A stretch of DNA of 64,000 nucleotides from Ustilaginoidea virens (GCF_000687475.1 NC_057319.1:4206001-4270000), one strand, 5' to 3'; shown: positions 10,529 to 23,102, numbered from the stretch's first letter. The notes: generated by a model from the sequence alone, not told the origin. Numbers and translations are program-made.

Positions 10529-13500
10529 CCTATCTGTATGGTACGTTATGCCCGCCCTCGCATGCCGCTCGTTGTTTCGCTGCAAAGGCCAAGTCACCTC
10601 CGCAACTGTCCATGAGCTAGTTGTCCCTGTTTCCTTTCCTTGCTGCCACTTCACTTTTTTCGACTTGCTACTCCCGCTCTAACCTCCCCCAGCTCGTTCA
10701 CTGCACGATCCTCCGCTGCGTCCGTCTCTCGCTGAGACACGCTTAATGAGTCCTCGCTGCTCATAACATGGGGGTGCCGCTCTTCTCAAAGGCGGAGTGA
10801 CAGCTGCCCGCTACAATGATGGCTACTGTTGACTCACGCTGATGAACATTTGCAACATGACTCCGATTGAGATTCCAAGACCAATGAGAGAACCCGTCGG
10901 GAATCGGGCGGTGCCTTGGATCGGAACAGGCATTATTGCATGGCATCTATGATTGATTATATTGCCATGCTCATTTGCACCATGGGCCCATGGTTGTTAA
11001 TCTAACATGTGTTTGAGCTGTGCTTCTCACTACTAACTATCCCCTTTTTGGTTTTTCTCTGATTCCCCATTGCTCTACCGGACATTTATACCGGGGGTGG
11101 ACATAACATTTGTCATTGCTTGGTCTAGCGCATCGCCCTACCCACACTTTCCCAACCCCGCTCGACGAGGTGAATCATTCATCATTCCGGACGAGGTACT
11201 GTGATTCTTTTCACTTCTTTGTTATTGCTTTTTTTTTTCATGGCGGCTAATAAGTTCGAGGTTAGCCAAGTTGGCTATCCTTTGTTGAACCCCTGAGCCA
11301 CGCACACACATCCTTGGTGGCCACAGAGGCAACCAGCGCACGGGAAGACGTGAAAAGTCATCAATGGCGATGGTAAGCAAGGCTACAAACCAATCGGAGT
11401 TGCAAGGGAACGCAATTTAAAGGTCGATTATATCAAAGACCGTCCGGTTGCCGTATTGACCTCGAGGAAATCTGCGCTGGCAGGAAAAGGCTAGTTGGAC
11501 GCGCGACTCATTGGTCACCTTATAAAAGACATACCTGCATACCGTATGCTCGCATGGGCTGTCAACAAATGTTTGGCAGAGTACCGTCTTGAAGTGCCTA
11601 TCAGACACCTGAGACGCTATGGACAATGTTTTGCATTTAAAAGTCGAGGGTAGGATTCTGATTTATACGCCATGATGGGATAGATGATGCAAAGCAAGAA
11701 CGACAGCCTAGGTGCTGTCTTATCCGCAAGCAAAGCACTGCGGTGTGGAAGAAACAATAATTATCCCCGTAGCCAAAGTCACTGACTGACCCAGGAGTGC
11801 TAGTTATATTTCCCACTTTTTTCAAAACTCCGAGCGGCTGCGCAGCTTTGCTTGTAACGCTCCCATCGTCGAAGAATACGAGGCCCCTGCAGCTGTATGT
11901 ATGGCTCTGCCAGTATACAGCTCGTGTTTATACAGCCTCGTAATGGGTGTGTGGTCGAGTCTTCGCATGCCGCTCAGAGCCCCTGATAGCGGAAGCCTCA
12001 ATGAAGTCTTGCTGCAGGATGCATCCTGGCTACAGATATTTGATCATTCAGTAATCCCGAAAGCGGATGGCTTGGCCCCTGTCTGGGGGTCGAGTAGGGT
12101 CAAGAGGGTTGTAACTGGACCATTTCTCGTCGGCGCCTTCTGATCAAGATGGCATTCTGGTACCACGTCATTGGATATCTTTGTTGGAAGCAGTAGGTAT
12201 ACCGCCCAATTTAGCAAGTGCCGAAACATCCATTTGAAGCCCGGACGTGCTGCTAGGGTTGATCTGGTTATAGCCTTTGGAGACGTCTGAATCAAAAGGC
12301 GGCAGTCTGTCAGCATTGCACCAATGTTTATCTTTGACATGCATAGTTGGGCGAAAACGTCAAGCAACGGGCAACGTATCACGTCGTTGACATGCTACTG
12401 CATATTTATATTGCCCGCTTTTTAATCTTGCTTGGCCTCGAAAAGCCTGGGAAAGCGAGTCGGACAAGGTGGAAGTCCCGCCGCGTTCGATTTTATAAGC
12501 TCGCATTGTCGCACAGTCCTGGCACTTGATGATCGATTCTCCGATGGCATGCATTCCGTCTTGATTTACTCTGCAGTCTTGCATCATGTTAGTCAAGGTG
12601 GCAAAAACCATCTCCCCTGTCTCCGACCCGGACGAGGACAGCAAAGCTGCGGGTGTCTACACCGGGCAGCTATAGAACTGGCGAATTGTCAGTTTTGGGG
12701 TTCGACCGCTTTGATCGGGCTGCAAAGGCAGTAAGTGTGACTCTTCCGCTCACACTCCGGAAAGGCAGAGCCTGACATCTGGCTCATGTGCCGCCCGCGT
12801 CGATAATGAGATCTTTCAGCCACCTACCTCAGCCATGTAACTGAACGTGCTTCAGACAGACGGCGCTGATCAGTCTTTACTCGACAACACGTACCTTTCC
12901 GCTCGGCCAAGGCTTGACATAGAACACTATCCTTGATCCGTTGGACTCAAACAGGGTGGCAGAGGCTGGCTTATACGTCAGGATGGCCATCATCATGGCA
13001 ACATTTGCCTGCGCTGGCGGTGGTGGCGAGGCGGAAGTGAGCAGACGAAGCCGAACCCTTTACCCACCATGGCGTCAAACATTGTTGCACCTCTTGCTCC
13101 ATACCTGTTGCTATCAACAACTGAACAAGCAAGCATACATGGGACAGGAAGTGCTTTCCCCCAGACTCCACCATTACTAGACAAAGTCCCTGAACACTCT
13201 CACGAGGGGTATCCGCATGTGTGTTTCCCGGGCGTTGGAACTCGAGCTAGGCAGCATACCTTTTCCCCCCAGGTTTGTTTCCGGCACTTGGCTACACACT
13301 ACTGCGCTACCGTTGCCGGTGTCTTTCCAAGCAGCAACATACACAGGTGTCACCAAGTATGTATATATATGAAGGTAGACGGGCCTCGCTGCACAAATCA
13401 GTGGGCCGGTCGGCTGCGCCTCTTTTGTGATGCAACAACAGGAACAAGCACAGAATTATTTGCAATACAAAAGTTCAGATTTGCAAACCAGCCTTGTCTA

Positions 13501-14059
13501 CACGCGTACCATGAAAAGCCGATGTCGAAATTAGCAGTAGCTACAGAATTTGTTGCAAGTCTCACCGCAACCATCAACACCATCATCACCATCACCAACT
13601 TGCATCGAACCGAATCAATGACCGTTGCTCGCCCTGCCACCCCACACATTGCTCAGGGAAAAAGCAAAAAAAAAAAAAAAAAAAAAAACAAAAAAAAAAG
13701 AAACAAAAAAGGAAAACAAGAACAAGAAGAAAAACATCAAAGAACAACAATAAGGAATCTGGTTGTGCATCCTATTACATGTCAATCTTTGAGCCACACG
13801 AGGCTGATCCGCAGCTGACTGCGGATGAAGACTGCTTCACAGTCGGGGCGGTTTTTGCGACGCCAGCATTTGCAATGACCAAACAGCCATGGAAGACGGA
13901 CCACCAGCGATCCTCCGATTTGCCGCGGTGGCTGTTTGAAGACATGACAGGTCCAAGGTACGTTTCACCCTGACGGTTTCGGGACGAAGCAAGCCTAGCC
14001 GTTGCCACTCGGTACTCGGTGGCAGGCGAGGTCAGGGGTCGACCATCAGGCACCTTTGG

Positions 14060-14578
14060 CTAAGACAGATCCCCCGGCGCGAAGGCGATGAGTCTTTCCT
14101 TATTGACGGCCTGCCGTTCCATGATTTGAAGCATCCTGCCCCTTTCCTGGAGCTCCCTTCCCCTGATGGGGAAAGCCAATTCCTCTGTTACACCGCCCTG
14201 TCCTACCCAGTATACCATGATCTTGTATTTGCCAGGGTTTGACGTGAGGCACTTTATGATGTCTTCTGCTTTGAAACTAAGGGGAAACTCGGCCCGCCAT
14301 TCTTTGCCATTCCGAGCTGGGATCCTGTTGGGGGTTTGGTCAACTATGTCGATCTGAAACGTATTCGTGGCAGGAGCAGGCGCAGGGGCAGGCGCAGGGG
14401 CAGGCGTCGCCGCCGCGGGGCCTTCTTGGCAGCAGTAGTAGTGGTGGTGTTGCACCATATCGTCCAGATGACGGGTGAAACGACGGAGAAGGTGACTGTC
14501 GCCTTGGTCGCGATGACGGGAGTGTCTGAAGCTGACCAGGAAGCGAGATTCTCGATCTTCCAAATCGTAAACAGACAT
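14060..14578 (-). CDS. Unrecognised 172-residue protein with Pro-Ala repeat
   Basis: A single exon from ATG at 14578 to TAG at 14060. The N-terminal part (MSVYDLEDRESRFLVSF, then basic/His-rich) is followed by a Pro-Ala repeat near residues 76-88, encoded by a short GCAGGGGCAGGC-type minisatellite. A compact, coding-looking C-terminal half then contains FQIDIVDQTPNRIPARN, EWRAEFPLSFKAEDIIKC and KYKIMVYWVGQGGVTEELAFPIRG. There is no signal peptide or membrane segment. I do not recognise the family. The balanced composition and amphipathic strands of the C-terminal half argue for a real folded domain. It may be a lineage-restricted fungal protein. Confidence 0.6.
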   Translation of the reverse strand: MSVYDLEDRESRFLVSFRHSRHRDQGDSHLLRRFTRHLDDMVQHHHYYCCQEGPAAATPAPAPAPAPAPATNTFQIDIVDQTPNRIPARNGKEWRAEFPLSFKAEDIIKCLTSNPGKYKIMVYWVGQGGVTEELAFPIRGRELQERGRMLQIMERQAVNKERLIAFAPGDLS

Positions 14579-15986
14579 GCTCGTGCCACCAGAAACTGTG
14601 TGGGAACCGGCTACCAATGGAACGCCGGGCTATAGTACTGCTGCTCTTTTTGAATCGTTGGTCTGCCTGTTTCCTCTTGTGTGCGGGCCGCTGCCATGCG
14701 GAAACGGGTTGTCGCGCTGGATCGTGTTGTTGAAGCTGGTTTCTCGGTTCCGGCACCTGGGGGAGTCTGTACTGATATAATGACAGACTGGGGGGAATGA
14801 TTCACAGGGAGAGAGTTGAGAGACAATGCGACAGCCCCTCTCTTTCAACCGTGGCTATTCCCTGGGAGTTTTTGTTGTTTTGTTCCTGATGTTCAAACAT
14901 GGTTCACAGTTTGCGTCTTGTATGCCATTCCGCCTCCCCCCCCCCCCTCCTTTCTGCAGTAATTTTCCATTTGTTTGTTCCCGGCGACAAAGGCGAGGTT
15001 GCACCGAAATCCCAGGCTCTAGCCAGGAAACCAGGCCTGTCCCGTCGGGGAGAAGTGAACAGTGAAGGCTGCGGGACATCTGCCGCTGCCTGCGACTGAA
15101 CATGCCGGCGACACAAAGAAGCAAGAAAAGAGAAAGCCGGGCCGTGCAAGGAGCCGCTCGACTGGGGCTGTTGTTGTGTTTCGCCAGGCGACAAAGAGAA
15201 AGGCGGCAACTACGGCGACGCAGAGCACAAGGAAAGACGGGGAGAGGCGCTGAAGGTGACAAAGACGTCAACAGCCGCCGAGGAGGGGGGGGGAGGGGGG
15301 GCGTGAATTCGAAGTCAATTGATGTCAAGTTCTGCAATTCGTCATCGTAGGGCTGACACGGGCAAGATTGCATGTGCTTTGATTGAGGTCTGCCGTGTGG
15401 CGGCCTTGGAGACAAAGAACGGCAGCCGGGTGGGTGGCATCCTCGGCGGTCGGGCCAGAGGCCAAGATACGTCGGACAGGTTGGTGGTCTTTGGTGGTCT
15501 TTCGTGGGTGTTGACTCTTGACGGCAGGGTTGCTGGAGATGCTTTGGCTCAAAGGGATGCCTGGCGTGTGCTTGACCTTTTTGGCGAGCAAGGCAGGCTG
15601 GCGGCTGGCGGAAAGTTAGTTCAGGTCGGGCAACGCAAGTAGCCTCAGGCTGCCAGGAAAGGGCGTCGGCGAGGCTGTGCCGCTGTGGGAAGACGTGGCG
15701 CCTCGCCTCATTCAGGCAGGGCTGACTGCACGCCGCAAGAGCAGATGTGCCAGAAGAAGACCAGCGGGAAAAGAAAAGGCAAAAAAAAAAAAAAAAAAAA
15801 AAAAAAATCAACGTCCCCCCCCATTGTGGCATTGGCACTGCAACCTTTTTGGGCTTCCACCTTTGCACCCGCACCTCCTCTCCACCCCAGCTCAACCTAT
15901 CTACGATCCTCGACCGCCATCTCTTGCGTCCGGCTTGGGGCTTTTTCTCCTTCGTTTTCTACCTCTTCTGCGAGATCCTCTTCACA
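14579..15986. other. Divergent spacer before PHO88; no gene seen
   Basis: Upstream region shared by the unrecognised minus-strand gene and PHO88. It contains C13 near 14937-14949, G-rich tracts near 15282-15301, and a 27-nt A tract at about 15781-15807. The last 150 bp are a CT-rich leader for PHO88. Confidence 0.5.
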
Positions 15987-16858
15987 ATGGCCGGTCTCAG
16001 CCCCCAAATGTTAGTCCTGCGCTGTTCGGATCCGCCCTGCAAGGCCTCGCCGTCGGCGTCTCGTGGCGCCGTTTTGCGACGAAGAAATTGGGGGGGTCGC
16101 TGTCCGGTTTGGAAAACGATGCTGACATGTGGCCTAGCACCAACCTGCTCATCATGCTGGGCATGATGCAGGTATCGAAGCGGATCCCGTTTGACGAGCC
16201 TGGCGTCCTGACGACGGTTCGGGCCGTGTACCTGGGAAGCAACGTCCTCATCGCGCTGCTGTACTTGTACATTCATGCTCAGATCAACAAGAAGAAGGGT
16301 GAGTGGGCACACGGGCTCGCCGGCTGTGCCGGTTGTTCGACGTGCGCACCTGTCGGAGCTGGAGCCTCCCCTACAAAAAGGAAAAAAAAAAAAAAAAAAA
16401 AAAAAACAATAGAGAAAAAGAAGAAGAAACAGAAAACATCTGTTGCTCACTTTTGCTTTGCAGACTTGACCACGCTCAAGTACGTCGAACCGCCGCCAAT
16501 GGGCTCCACCGAGGAAGGCAAGCTCGTCACCACCACCATCCAGGCGTACGACAAGGACCAGCTCAAGGCTCTCGTCCGCGGCCAGATGATGGGCATGGCC
16601 ATCATGGCCTTTATGCACCTGTACATGAAGTACACGAACCCTCTGCTGATCCAGTCCATCCTGCCCGTCAAGTCGGCCCTCGAGAGCAACCTCACCAAGA
16701 TCCACGTCTACGGCCAGCCTGCCATTGGCGACCTCAAGCGCCCGTTCAAGGCTGCCGCCGGGTTCATGAGCGCCATGCAGCAGGGTGCTGCTCAGAGCGA
16801 CAAGAAGGCCGTCGAGGCTGCCGAGAAGTCTGGCCGTGGCGGCGCCAAGGAGGAGTAG
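15987..16858 (+). CDS. PHO88: PHO88/SND3 ER membrane protein
   Basis: Exons 15987-16009, 16138-16298 and 16464-16858 give 192 residues. The sequence reads MAGLSPQITNLLIMLGMMQVSKRIPFDEP, RAVYLGSNVLIALLYLYIHAQI, LTTLKYVEPPPMGS, then MGMAIMAFMHLYMKYTNPLLIQSI and RGGAKEE. This matches the Pho88 family in order and length. Yeast Pho88 (Snd3) is an ER membrane protein of the SND targeting route and was first linked to phosphate transport. Three hydrophobic segments near 10-20, 35-57 and 103-120 are visible. The first exon is only 23 nt and is supported by the QITNL junction. Intron 2 carries a 27-nt A tract. The C-terminal tail is charged and presumably cytosolic. Confidence 0.93.
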
Positions 16859-17626
16859 ACTTGCGCATGGCCCACAGCTTGGGTGAGGGGGATGGGCTTT
16901 TGCCAAAAAAAGAGTTGTGTCCAAAAGAGGGACATTTTACTTTATCGATCCTGGCAAAGGGTGTGTTTTCGGGATTGGGACTGTGCCGTTTGCCTGGTTG
17001 GTGTCCCAGGCAAGGAATTTTCAATGGTGAATTGCAACTGTCCTGCAAAAGGGAATAAAAGGCAATAAAATTGATATAAAAAAAGAAAAGGAAAAGAAAG
17101 GAAGGGCAAGGAGAAAAGCTGGCAATCACACCTACACGGCCTTTTGTATGCATGATCCCGCGTCCAGACGAGCTCGCCGTTGGTTTGACCATGGACACCC
17201 AGTAAACAACAAGATGCAAGCTTTCAGCGTGGACAATTTGGGCAATTTCGGCAAGAACAGACATTGCCGGGCAATGTTGCCACTCGGCACAAAGTATGTC
17301 ACGTCACGTCCATTGACCTGCATCGCCATTCTGCATTGGATGCCAAACTACTGAGTTATGTACTACTCCTTCACCATGCATGCCATGGGGCCGACGACTC
17401 ATCCCACGCCCAGCCCAGCCCAGCCCAGCCCCACAGCCTCAACCCGGCTCAACCCCACCGGCCGAGTGACATCAGCCATCTTAACCGTCGGAAACAACTT
17501 CTTCATCAAACCCCTTCTTTCACGGGGCCCCTCTCTCACACTCCCGCCTCTGCCAGTCTGCCAGTCTGCCATTGTCCTCACTCTTCCGTCTCAAACACTA
17601 AAACACTCAAACACTCGCCACCCGCA
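16859..17626. other. Spacer between PHO88 and RAD14
   Basis: Contains the PHO88 3' region (AATAAAA-like strings near 17054-17068), a (CCCAG)n repeat near 17406-17431 and a CT-rich, CACTCAAACACTC-type leader for the next gene. No gene is seen. Confidence 0.5.
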
Positions 17627-18994
17627 ATGCAGCGAGCCGCAACACCACCTCCCTCGCAACCTCCGCCTGTCGCATCCCCACCAACCCCAGAGGTCACCAG
17701 ACGCATCGTACGTCCGTCCGTCCGCCCGTCCATCCGTCTGTCCGTCTGCCCCTGCGGCGCAATCGAGATCTTCCTCATACCCGCTTTCCCCCGCTGACCG
17801 ATCCTCCGACACCGCCAGCTAACTCTCCAGACAGGAGCAAAACAGACTGCGCGCGAAAGCGATCCGGGACCAACGTGAAGCGCAACATCGGGCCGCGGGG
17901 ACCGCCCCGGCAGGCCCCAAATCCGCCTCGGGCCATGTGCCTACCAAAGACGTCCACGTCTCCAAGTCGGTGACGGGGAAGCGCCCCTACGACTCGACGT
18001 CCTTGGCCGCGCCCTCCTCAACCCAGATGGGGACCAACCGCGACGGGCGCCACCAAGGCGACCCCGAGGCGCTGCGCCCGGCCCGCAAATTCGCAAAGTT
18101 TGTCGACTTCAACATGAGCTCCATGACCGACACAAAGGGCGGCTTCTTGTCCACCGAGGACGACCCCCACAACTACGCCCTCGGGGCCAAAAAGGCCGGT
18201 CGGCCGGATGACGAGCAACGGCCCAAAGACATGACTGTGCAGGAGTGGGAGCGCCTCCAGCTCATCCGGAAGCTCCAGCGGCAGAAAGCAGGCCCGTTCG
18301 AACCCGGCCTCAGTGTTTTGGACGACGCGGAAAAGAGGAAAAAGTGCAGAGAGTGCGGCAGCCTAGAGATTGACTTTGTCTGGAACGAAGTCTTTCACAC
18401 GTCCGTGTGCAACAAGTGCAAAGAAGCGCATCCTGAAAAGTACTCGCTGTTGACCAAGACAGAGTGCAAGCAAGATTACTTGTTGACGGATCGTAAGTCC
18501 TTTGCACTCTCGCCGTCGTTCCTGTCCCCCGAAGGAGCCAGGTTCACCAGTGGTCTAACCTCTCTTCTCTCTTCCTAGCCGAGCTGCGAGACCCAGAGCT
18601 GCTGCCGCACCTGTCGCGACCGAATCCCCACAAGTCACACTGGCACGACATGATGCTGTTTTTGCGCTTCCAGGTCGAGGAGTACGCTCTCAGGACCAAG
18701 TGGGGGTCGGCTGAGGCGCTGGATGCCGAATATGAGCGGAGGGAATCGCACAAGAAGGCGAGGAAAGAGGCAAAGTTCAAGGAGAAGCTCCTGGATCTGA
18801 AGCGCAAGACGAGGACGGATGCCTTTCGTCGGCAGGCCGGCACGCTCGACAAGTCGGGGGCAAGCAAGTTTGGCGACTCGATACGGGATGCGAGGCACGT
18901 TCATCAATGGGGACGCACGGTGCAGAATGAGGAGGGCATGACGATCAAGACTTGTGTCGATTGTGGTATGGAGGTGGAAGAGCTGGAGCTGTAG
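17627..18994 (+). CDS. RAD14: RAD14/XPA nucleotide-excision repair damage-recognition protein
   Basis: Exons 17627-17707, 17835-18492 and 18579-18994 give 384 residues. RAD14/XPA binds damaged DNA and helps assemble the excision complex with RPA, TFIIH and the XPF-type nuclease. The zinc finger is clear: CREC at 198-201 and CNKC at 219-222, in the CX2C-X17-CX2C spacing of the family. It is followed by [22 protein letters not shown] and PNPHKSHWHDMMLFLRFQVEEYA, which are XPA hallmarks. The N-terminal ENRLRAKAIR-type basic helix follows the first intron join (EQNRLRAKAIRDQRE). The C-terminus has an extra CVDCGMEVEELEL element. Intron 1 is mostly a CCGT-type tandem repeat. Confidence 0.93.
17708..17834 (+). 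repeat. RAD14 intron 1 with (CCGT)n repeat
   Basis: The intron begins GTACGTCCGTCCGTCC and continues as imperfect CCGT/CTGT units to about 17750, placing the 5' splice site inside the repeat. Length change by slippage could alter spacing but not the coding sequence. Confidence 0.7.
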
Positions 18995-19936
18995 GAGCTG
19001 ATGAGATGTCTGGGCCGCAAAAAAGTCGTCTTTGAATTGGCTTGCAGCTGCCTTTTGTCTCTTCTTCTTCTTCTTCTTCTTCTTCTTCTTCTTCTTCTTC
19101 TTGATATTATTTTTTGGGAGCGTACGGAGCGGAATCTCACCGCGTGTTGTCGTATACGTACATAGCCGGCACATGTGGAAGTGTGTACAATCTTCGATTC
19201 TTTCATATAATCATATTGCATGGTTTTCCCGACTGAGGAGGGTTCATGTCTTGAATGGCTGGCGGGCGCGAGGTTTCCAATCCCACTCCCATGTTTTCAA
19301 CGATTTTAGCTTCCAACCGCAAGATGGAAACAGGCTCCAGCTTCCGCGTGCAAAGAACAGTAGGAGGAATGAGTCTGCCGTATGGCTCGACGGGTCAACT
19401 GCCAGGAGACGGATGCTAGGAGGATGGGTGATTTGAAATTCCCGAACTGACGCCAGAGTGCAAAGCGTCATCGTCATTGCCACTGTCACTGTCCACTGTC
19501 CCTGTCCACTGTCCCTGTCCACTGGTGGCTTCAGGGGGGCGTCAAGTTCTTGCTGCCTTGCGGCCTCACAGAGCTATGTCCACGTCCACAACCATTGATT
19601 GGCCGGGGCTAACCCACTAGCAGCCCCCAGCAAGGAAACAAGCAAAACACCTTGGGTCTGGTTGGAGCTTCGAAGCAAGTTGAAGGTCTGGCTGCTCTGC
19701 TGCTCAACGCACACATAACTCAAGTTTTGTTCCCCAACCTCGCCCAGCCCGCACCAGCTACCAACCAGCTCGGCAAGTGCCATCGCAACCCAACGATACG
19801 CGACGTTCGCTACCGTAAGCGTATTCATCAACGCCCGGCTCAGGGACCTTGTCCGAGGAAATCGAGCGCCCCCCCCGTCTTCTTCTTTCGCCTGGCCCAG
19901 GCTCTCCATGAGCCCGCCCATTCACCGAGGCGCGCC
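18995..19936. other. Spacer with CTT and CCACTGT repeats; striatin leader
   Basis: Contains a (CTT)n trinucleotide array at about 19059-19102 and a CACTGTCC-type minisatellite at about 19483-19523. A CA/CG-rich leader for the striatin gene follows. No gene is seen. Confidence 0.55.
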
Positions 19937-22624
19937 ATGATGGGCCCCAACCCTGGCAACGGCGTGGGCGGTATGGAAGCGGGCGTGGGAAGCCATCCAA
20001 ACGGGCCGAACCAGCCCCAGGCGACAGAGTATACTCTGCAAGGTGTGATGAGGTTTTTGCAGACGGAATGGCATCGGCACGAGCGGGAACGGAACTCGTG
20101 GGAAATCGAGAAGCAGGAAATGAGGGGAAGGATAGCTCATCTCGAAGGGCAGGCCCGGAGAGCGGATGCCACTCAGAAAGCGCTCAAGAAGTACGTTGCA
20201 ATACTGGAGCGAAAAGTAAAGGACCAGGCGGGACAGCTCAAGGGGACCCCGGCCAAGGAGGACAAGGACGCGGCCAAGAACAAGCGTGCGGCCAAGATTC
20301 AGGAGAAGCTTCAATGTGAGTCAGACGCGCCACCGCTGCCGTCATCCTGCCGTTGATTCTGATCAAACTCTCGATGCTGGTTTTCTGCCCCATTTAGCCT
20401 CGCTCGGCGGCAAGCACCATGTCCCGGGAGTCCAAGACATCGAGATGGAGAAACCTGACGACGACACGCAACGCAATGAGCTCAAGACGTTTCTCGATCA
20501 GTGCCAGTCGGAGTTCATGTATCTCATGATTACACCTGCCAACCCTCCACCACCTCGCGATTCGCCCTTACTGCCGTTCATGGAGGATATGCGCGAAGCC
20601 GAAGCGTTTGGGATGCCCCCGTCGCAACATCACCTGGAGCGACAGTACCCCGTTCAACGGCCGACGGCAAACCATGTGCACGATTTCAACGCCATGGGCA
20701 CCAGGCAGCCGCCTGCCCAAAATGCCCCTCCGCAGATGCAGCAAGCTCCATCCAATTTCGGGACCCGACAGAGCGACCTGCAGCCCCAGCCCATGATTCG
20801 GTCGGCCGGCGATAACCAGCAGGCCATGTATGGCTCATCCAGCGACTGCTGGTCCGCGCCGTCGGTAACCACACATGCCATCGACGACAACTCTTTGGCG
20901 GCCAGCCAGGCTGCGGAGGCTCTGGGCGGTATGCGTGATAACCCCGAGCCGAGAGAGAAGCCCGTCCCCGGCTCCGATCCTGACGGTTGGGAGTTTCCGG
21001 AAGGCGCGTTCCCCGAACCGGGTGCCGCCCAGCAGACTTTCCAATCTGCTAGCAACCGTCCCGATACCGATGCGTTCCCCAATGCCGACTACCTGCCCAA
21101 GTCGCCCAGCAGGGTGCCCAGTGGCGCGCACCGGCGCAAGGGCTCCATGTCGAGGAGACGCAGCAGTGAGCACGAGCCAAGTCTCGGCGCTGCTCAGAAA
21201 TCGGACAGCGGCAGCTTCAAGCTGAGGTTTGGCTTGCGGGGCCACTTGGATACGGTCCGTACCGTCATCTTCTCAGGCGGTGGGAGCCCGGGAGAGCCCG
21301 AAATCTGCACCGCGGGGGACGACGGCATGATCAAACGATTCCACATCCCGAGACTCGACGGCCACGCCGGATCCTTCGGCGGAGCCGCTTCTGACCTGGA
21401 CGTCATTGCCAACTTTACCCACCGAGGCCATTCCGGGTCAGTCTTGAGCCTGACTTCCTGGTCGCCGGCGCCGAATTTCTCTACCGGAGGGCGCGCTTTG
21501 GGCGACGGATGGATCCTTTCGGGCGGTCAAGATGCGACCATCCGTGTCTGGGAACGCGGGCGGGTCGATCCCAAGGCCACGCTGGAGGGCCATACAGACG
21601 CCGTGTGGGCTCTTTGCGTGCTGCCCGCGACTCTGGGTGCCATCTTTGGGACGTCGAGCCGCTACGGCAGCGCAGATCGCATCCTCGTCGTGTCCGGGGC
21701 CGCAGACGGAACGGTTCGGCTCTGGTCCGTGAGCGCCCCGCCGCAGTTGAGCTCGCCGCAGCCAGGTTCGAACCGCAGCATGACGGGACGCGGCGGTCGC
21801 GTCCGCGGCAACTCCATGAGCTCTGGGAGCGGCTTCTCCACCTCACCCCAGGCCACTGTCGCGTCAAGCTCTCCCTTCCACCACACGCTGGTCCACGTCA
21901 TCTCGCGAGCAGATGGCTCCAAGGCCAGCCCCACCAGCATCGCTTCTCTGGGCACCTCGGGCGAGACCTTTGTGGTTTCCTACTCGGACGCCGCAGTCAT
22001 TGTCTACGACACCAAGGCAGGCGAACAGGTCGGCTCGATGGACAGCATGGAGACGTATGACGGATCGATGAAGACGGGCGTGAACGCCATTGTCGCAACG
22101 ACGAGCGGCCTGGACCAGAGCAATCAGCACCACGGCGGCAGCATGGGAGGCGACGACGAGAATGCCGGCGGCGGCGGTCCCACCGGCGGACGATCCATTG
22201 CAGACTCCGGCGTTGAGGGCACAATCATCTCGGGACACGAAGATCGCTACGTCAGATTCTTCGACGCCAACAGCGGTAAGCATGATTTGCTGTGTTACTG
22301 CATACTCTCCCCCCCCCCAATGTCCCACCCCTAAGATGACCACACGATTAACGCAAAAGTCCAGGCCAATGCACGTACAACATGCTGGCTCACCCGGACG
22401 CCATCTCCAGCCTGTCGCTCAGCCCCGACGGCCGGGAGCTCGTGAGCGCCGGCCACGATGCCTCGCTGCGATTCTGGAGCCTGGAAAAGAGATCGTGCAC
22501 CCAGGAAATCACAAGCCACCGCGTGATGCGCGGCGAGGGCATTTGCTCCTGCGTCTGGAGCCAGGACGGACGATGGGTCGTCAGCGGCGGCGGCGACGGA
22601 GTGGTCAAGGTGTTTGCGCGGTGA
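19937..22624 (+). CDS. Striatin homologue (STRIPAK scaffold, PRO11/FSR1 type)
   Basis: Exons 19937-20315, 20398-22275 and 22365-22624 give 838 residues. Striatin is the regulatory B-type subunit that joins PP2A to kinases and SIKE/STRIP partners in the STRIPAK complex. In filamentous ascomycetes this controls hyphal fusion and fruiting-body development (Sordaria PRO11, Fusarium FSR1). Visible domains: the N-terminal [22 protein letters not shown] caveolin-binding/coiled-coil segment near 31-110 with [16 protein letters not shown]; a long Pro/Gln/Ser-rich linker; then WD40 repeats from about residue 390 ([66 protein letters not shown]). It ends [16 protein letters not shown]. Start choice: tandem ATGs at 19937 and 19940. 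Confidence 0.93.
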
Positions 22625-23030
22625 TGCGAGCGGTTCGTCGGCACTCGGGGTTCTCTTACCTTTTTTTTTTTTTTTTTTTTCTTTTGTCTTTTTTTTTTCC
22701 TCGTTTTTTTTTTTTTTTTTCCCCTCTTGTCCCTGGGGCTTTTTGTATGAATCTAGCATGTGGGCGAGGTAGAGCACATCGGGGACCCGGTATACCACGT
22801 ACTAGCCGATCAGGATGGACCAGCCCGCCGCGGCGACCCGGTGAAATGCATATCGCCCATACATATGACGGGCGTGTACTCCGTATCGCAATCGCTATGT
22901 ACCATGGGCCGGGGGGCGGCAGGCCAGGAAAAAGCTCGTGCGTTCTGCCGGGTCCTGCAACGGCCTCATATACCGTGATGGCGGGGCCGACCTCCACGCC
23001 CCGCTACAGTGGTTGCTGAACAACCATCCG
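22625..23030. other. Striatin 3' region with long T tracts
   Basis: Two T-rich tracts at about 22661-22720 follow the stop codon. A TACTCCGTA motif lies at 22877-22885. No gene is seen before the tRNA. Confidence 0.6.
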
Positions 23031-23102
23031 TCTTCCGTAGTATAGTGGTCAGTATGCAAGCTTGTCACGCTTGAGACCCGGGTTCAATTCCCGGCGGGAG
23101 AG
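23031..23102 (+). tRNA. tRNA-Asp (anticodon GUC)
   Basis: The 72-nt cloverleaf can be drawn by hand. The acceptor stem TCTTCCG pairs with CGGGAGA (one G-U). The D arm contains TATAGTGGTCAGTAT. The anticodon stem CAAGC/GCTTG encloses loop TTGTCAC with anticodon GTC. The T arm is CCGGG-TTCAATT-CCCGG. No intron is present. A T-rich run after about 23150 is too distant to be the usual polymerase III terminator. Confidence 0.93.

Larger units (their letters stand above)
8573..14059. other. 5.5-kb gene-poor region rich in microsatellites
   Basis: No frame or plausible spliced set resembles a known protein. Visible elements are: a GA-rich tract at about 9523-9572; C18 near 9669-9688; T30 at about 10107-10136; (CTAC)n at about 10406-10438; a 7-bp array at about 10475-10528; and an A/G tract at about 13665-13710. 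TACCTA/GGTACC motifs cluster near 9105-9125 and 9350-9400. A decayed transposon cannot be excluded, but no transposase motif or terminal repeat was found by eye. Confidence 0.5.

Noticed and set aside
13069..13818. 249-codon open frame ending in a Lys/Asn-rich run
   Set aside because: The tail is a translated A tract, the rest has no family resemblance or regular codon use, and there is no splice structure; a chance frame in repeat-rich DNA.
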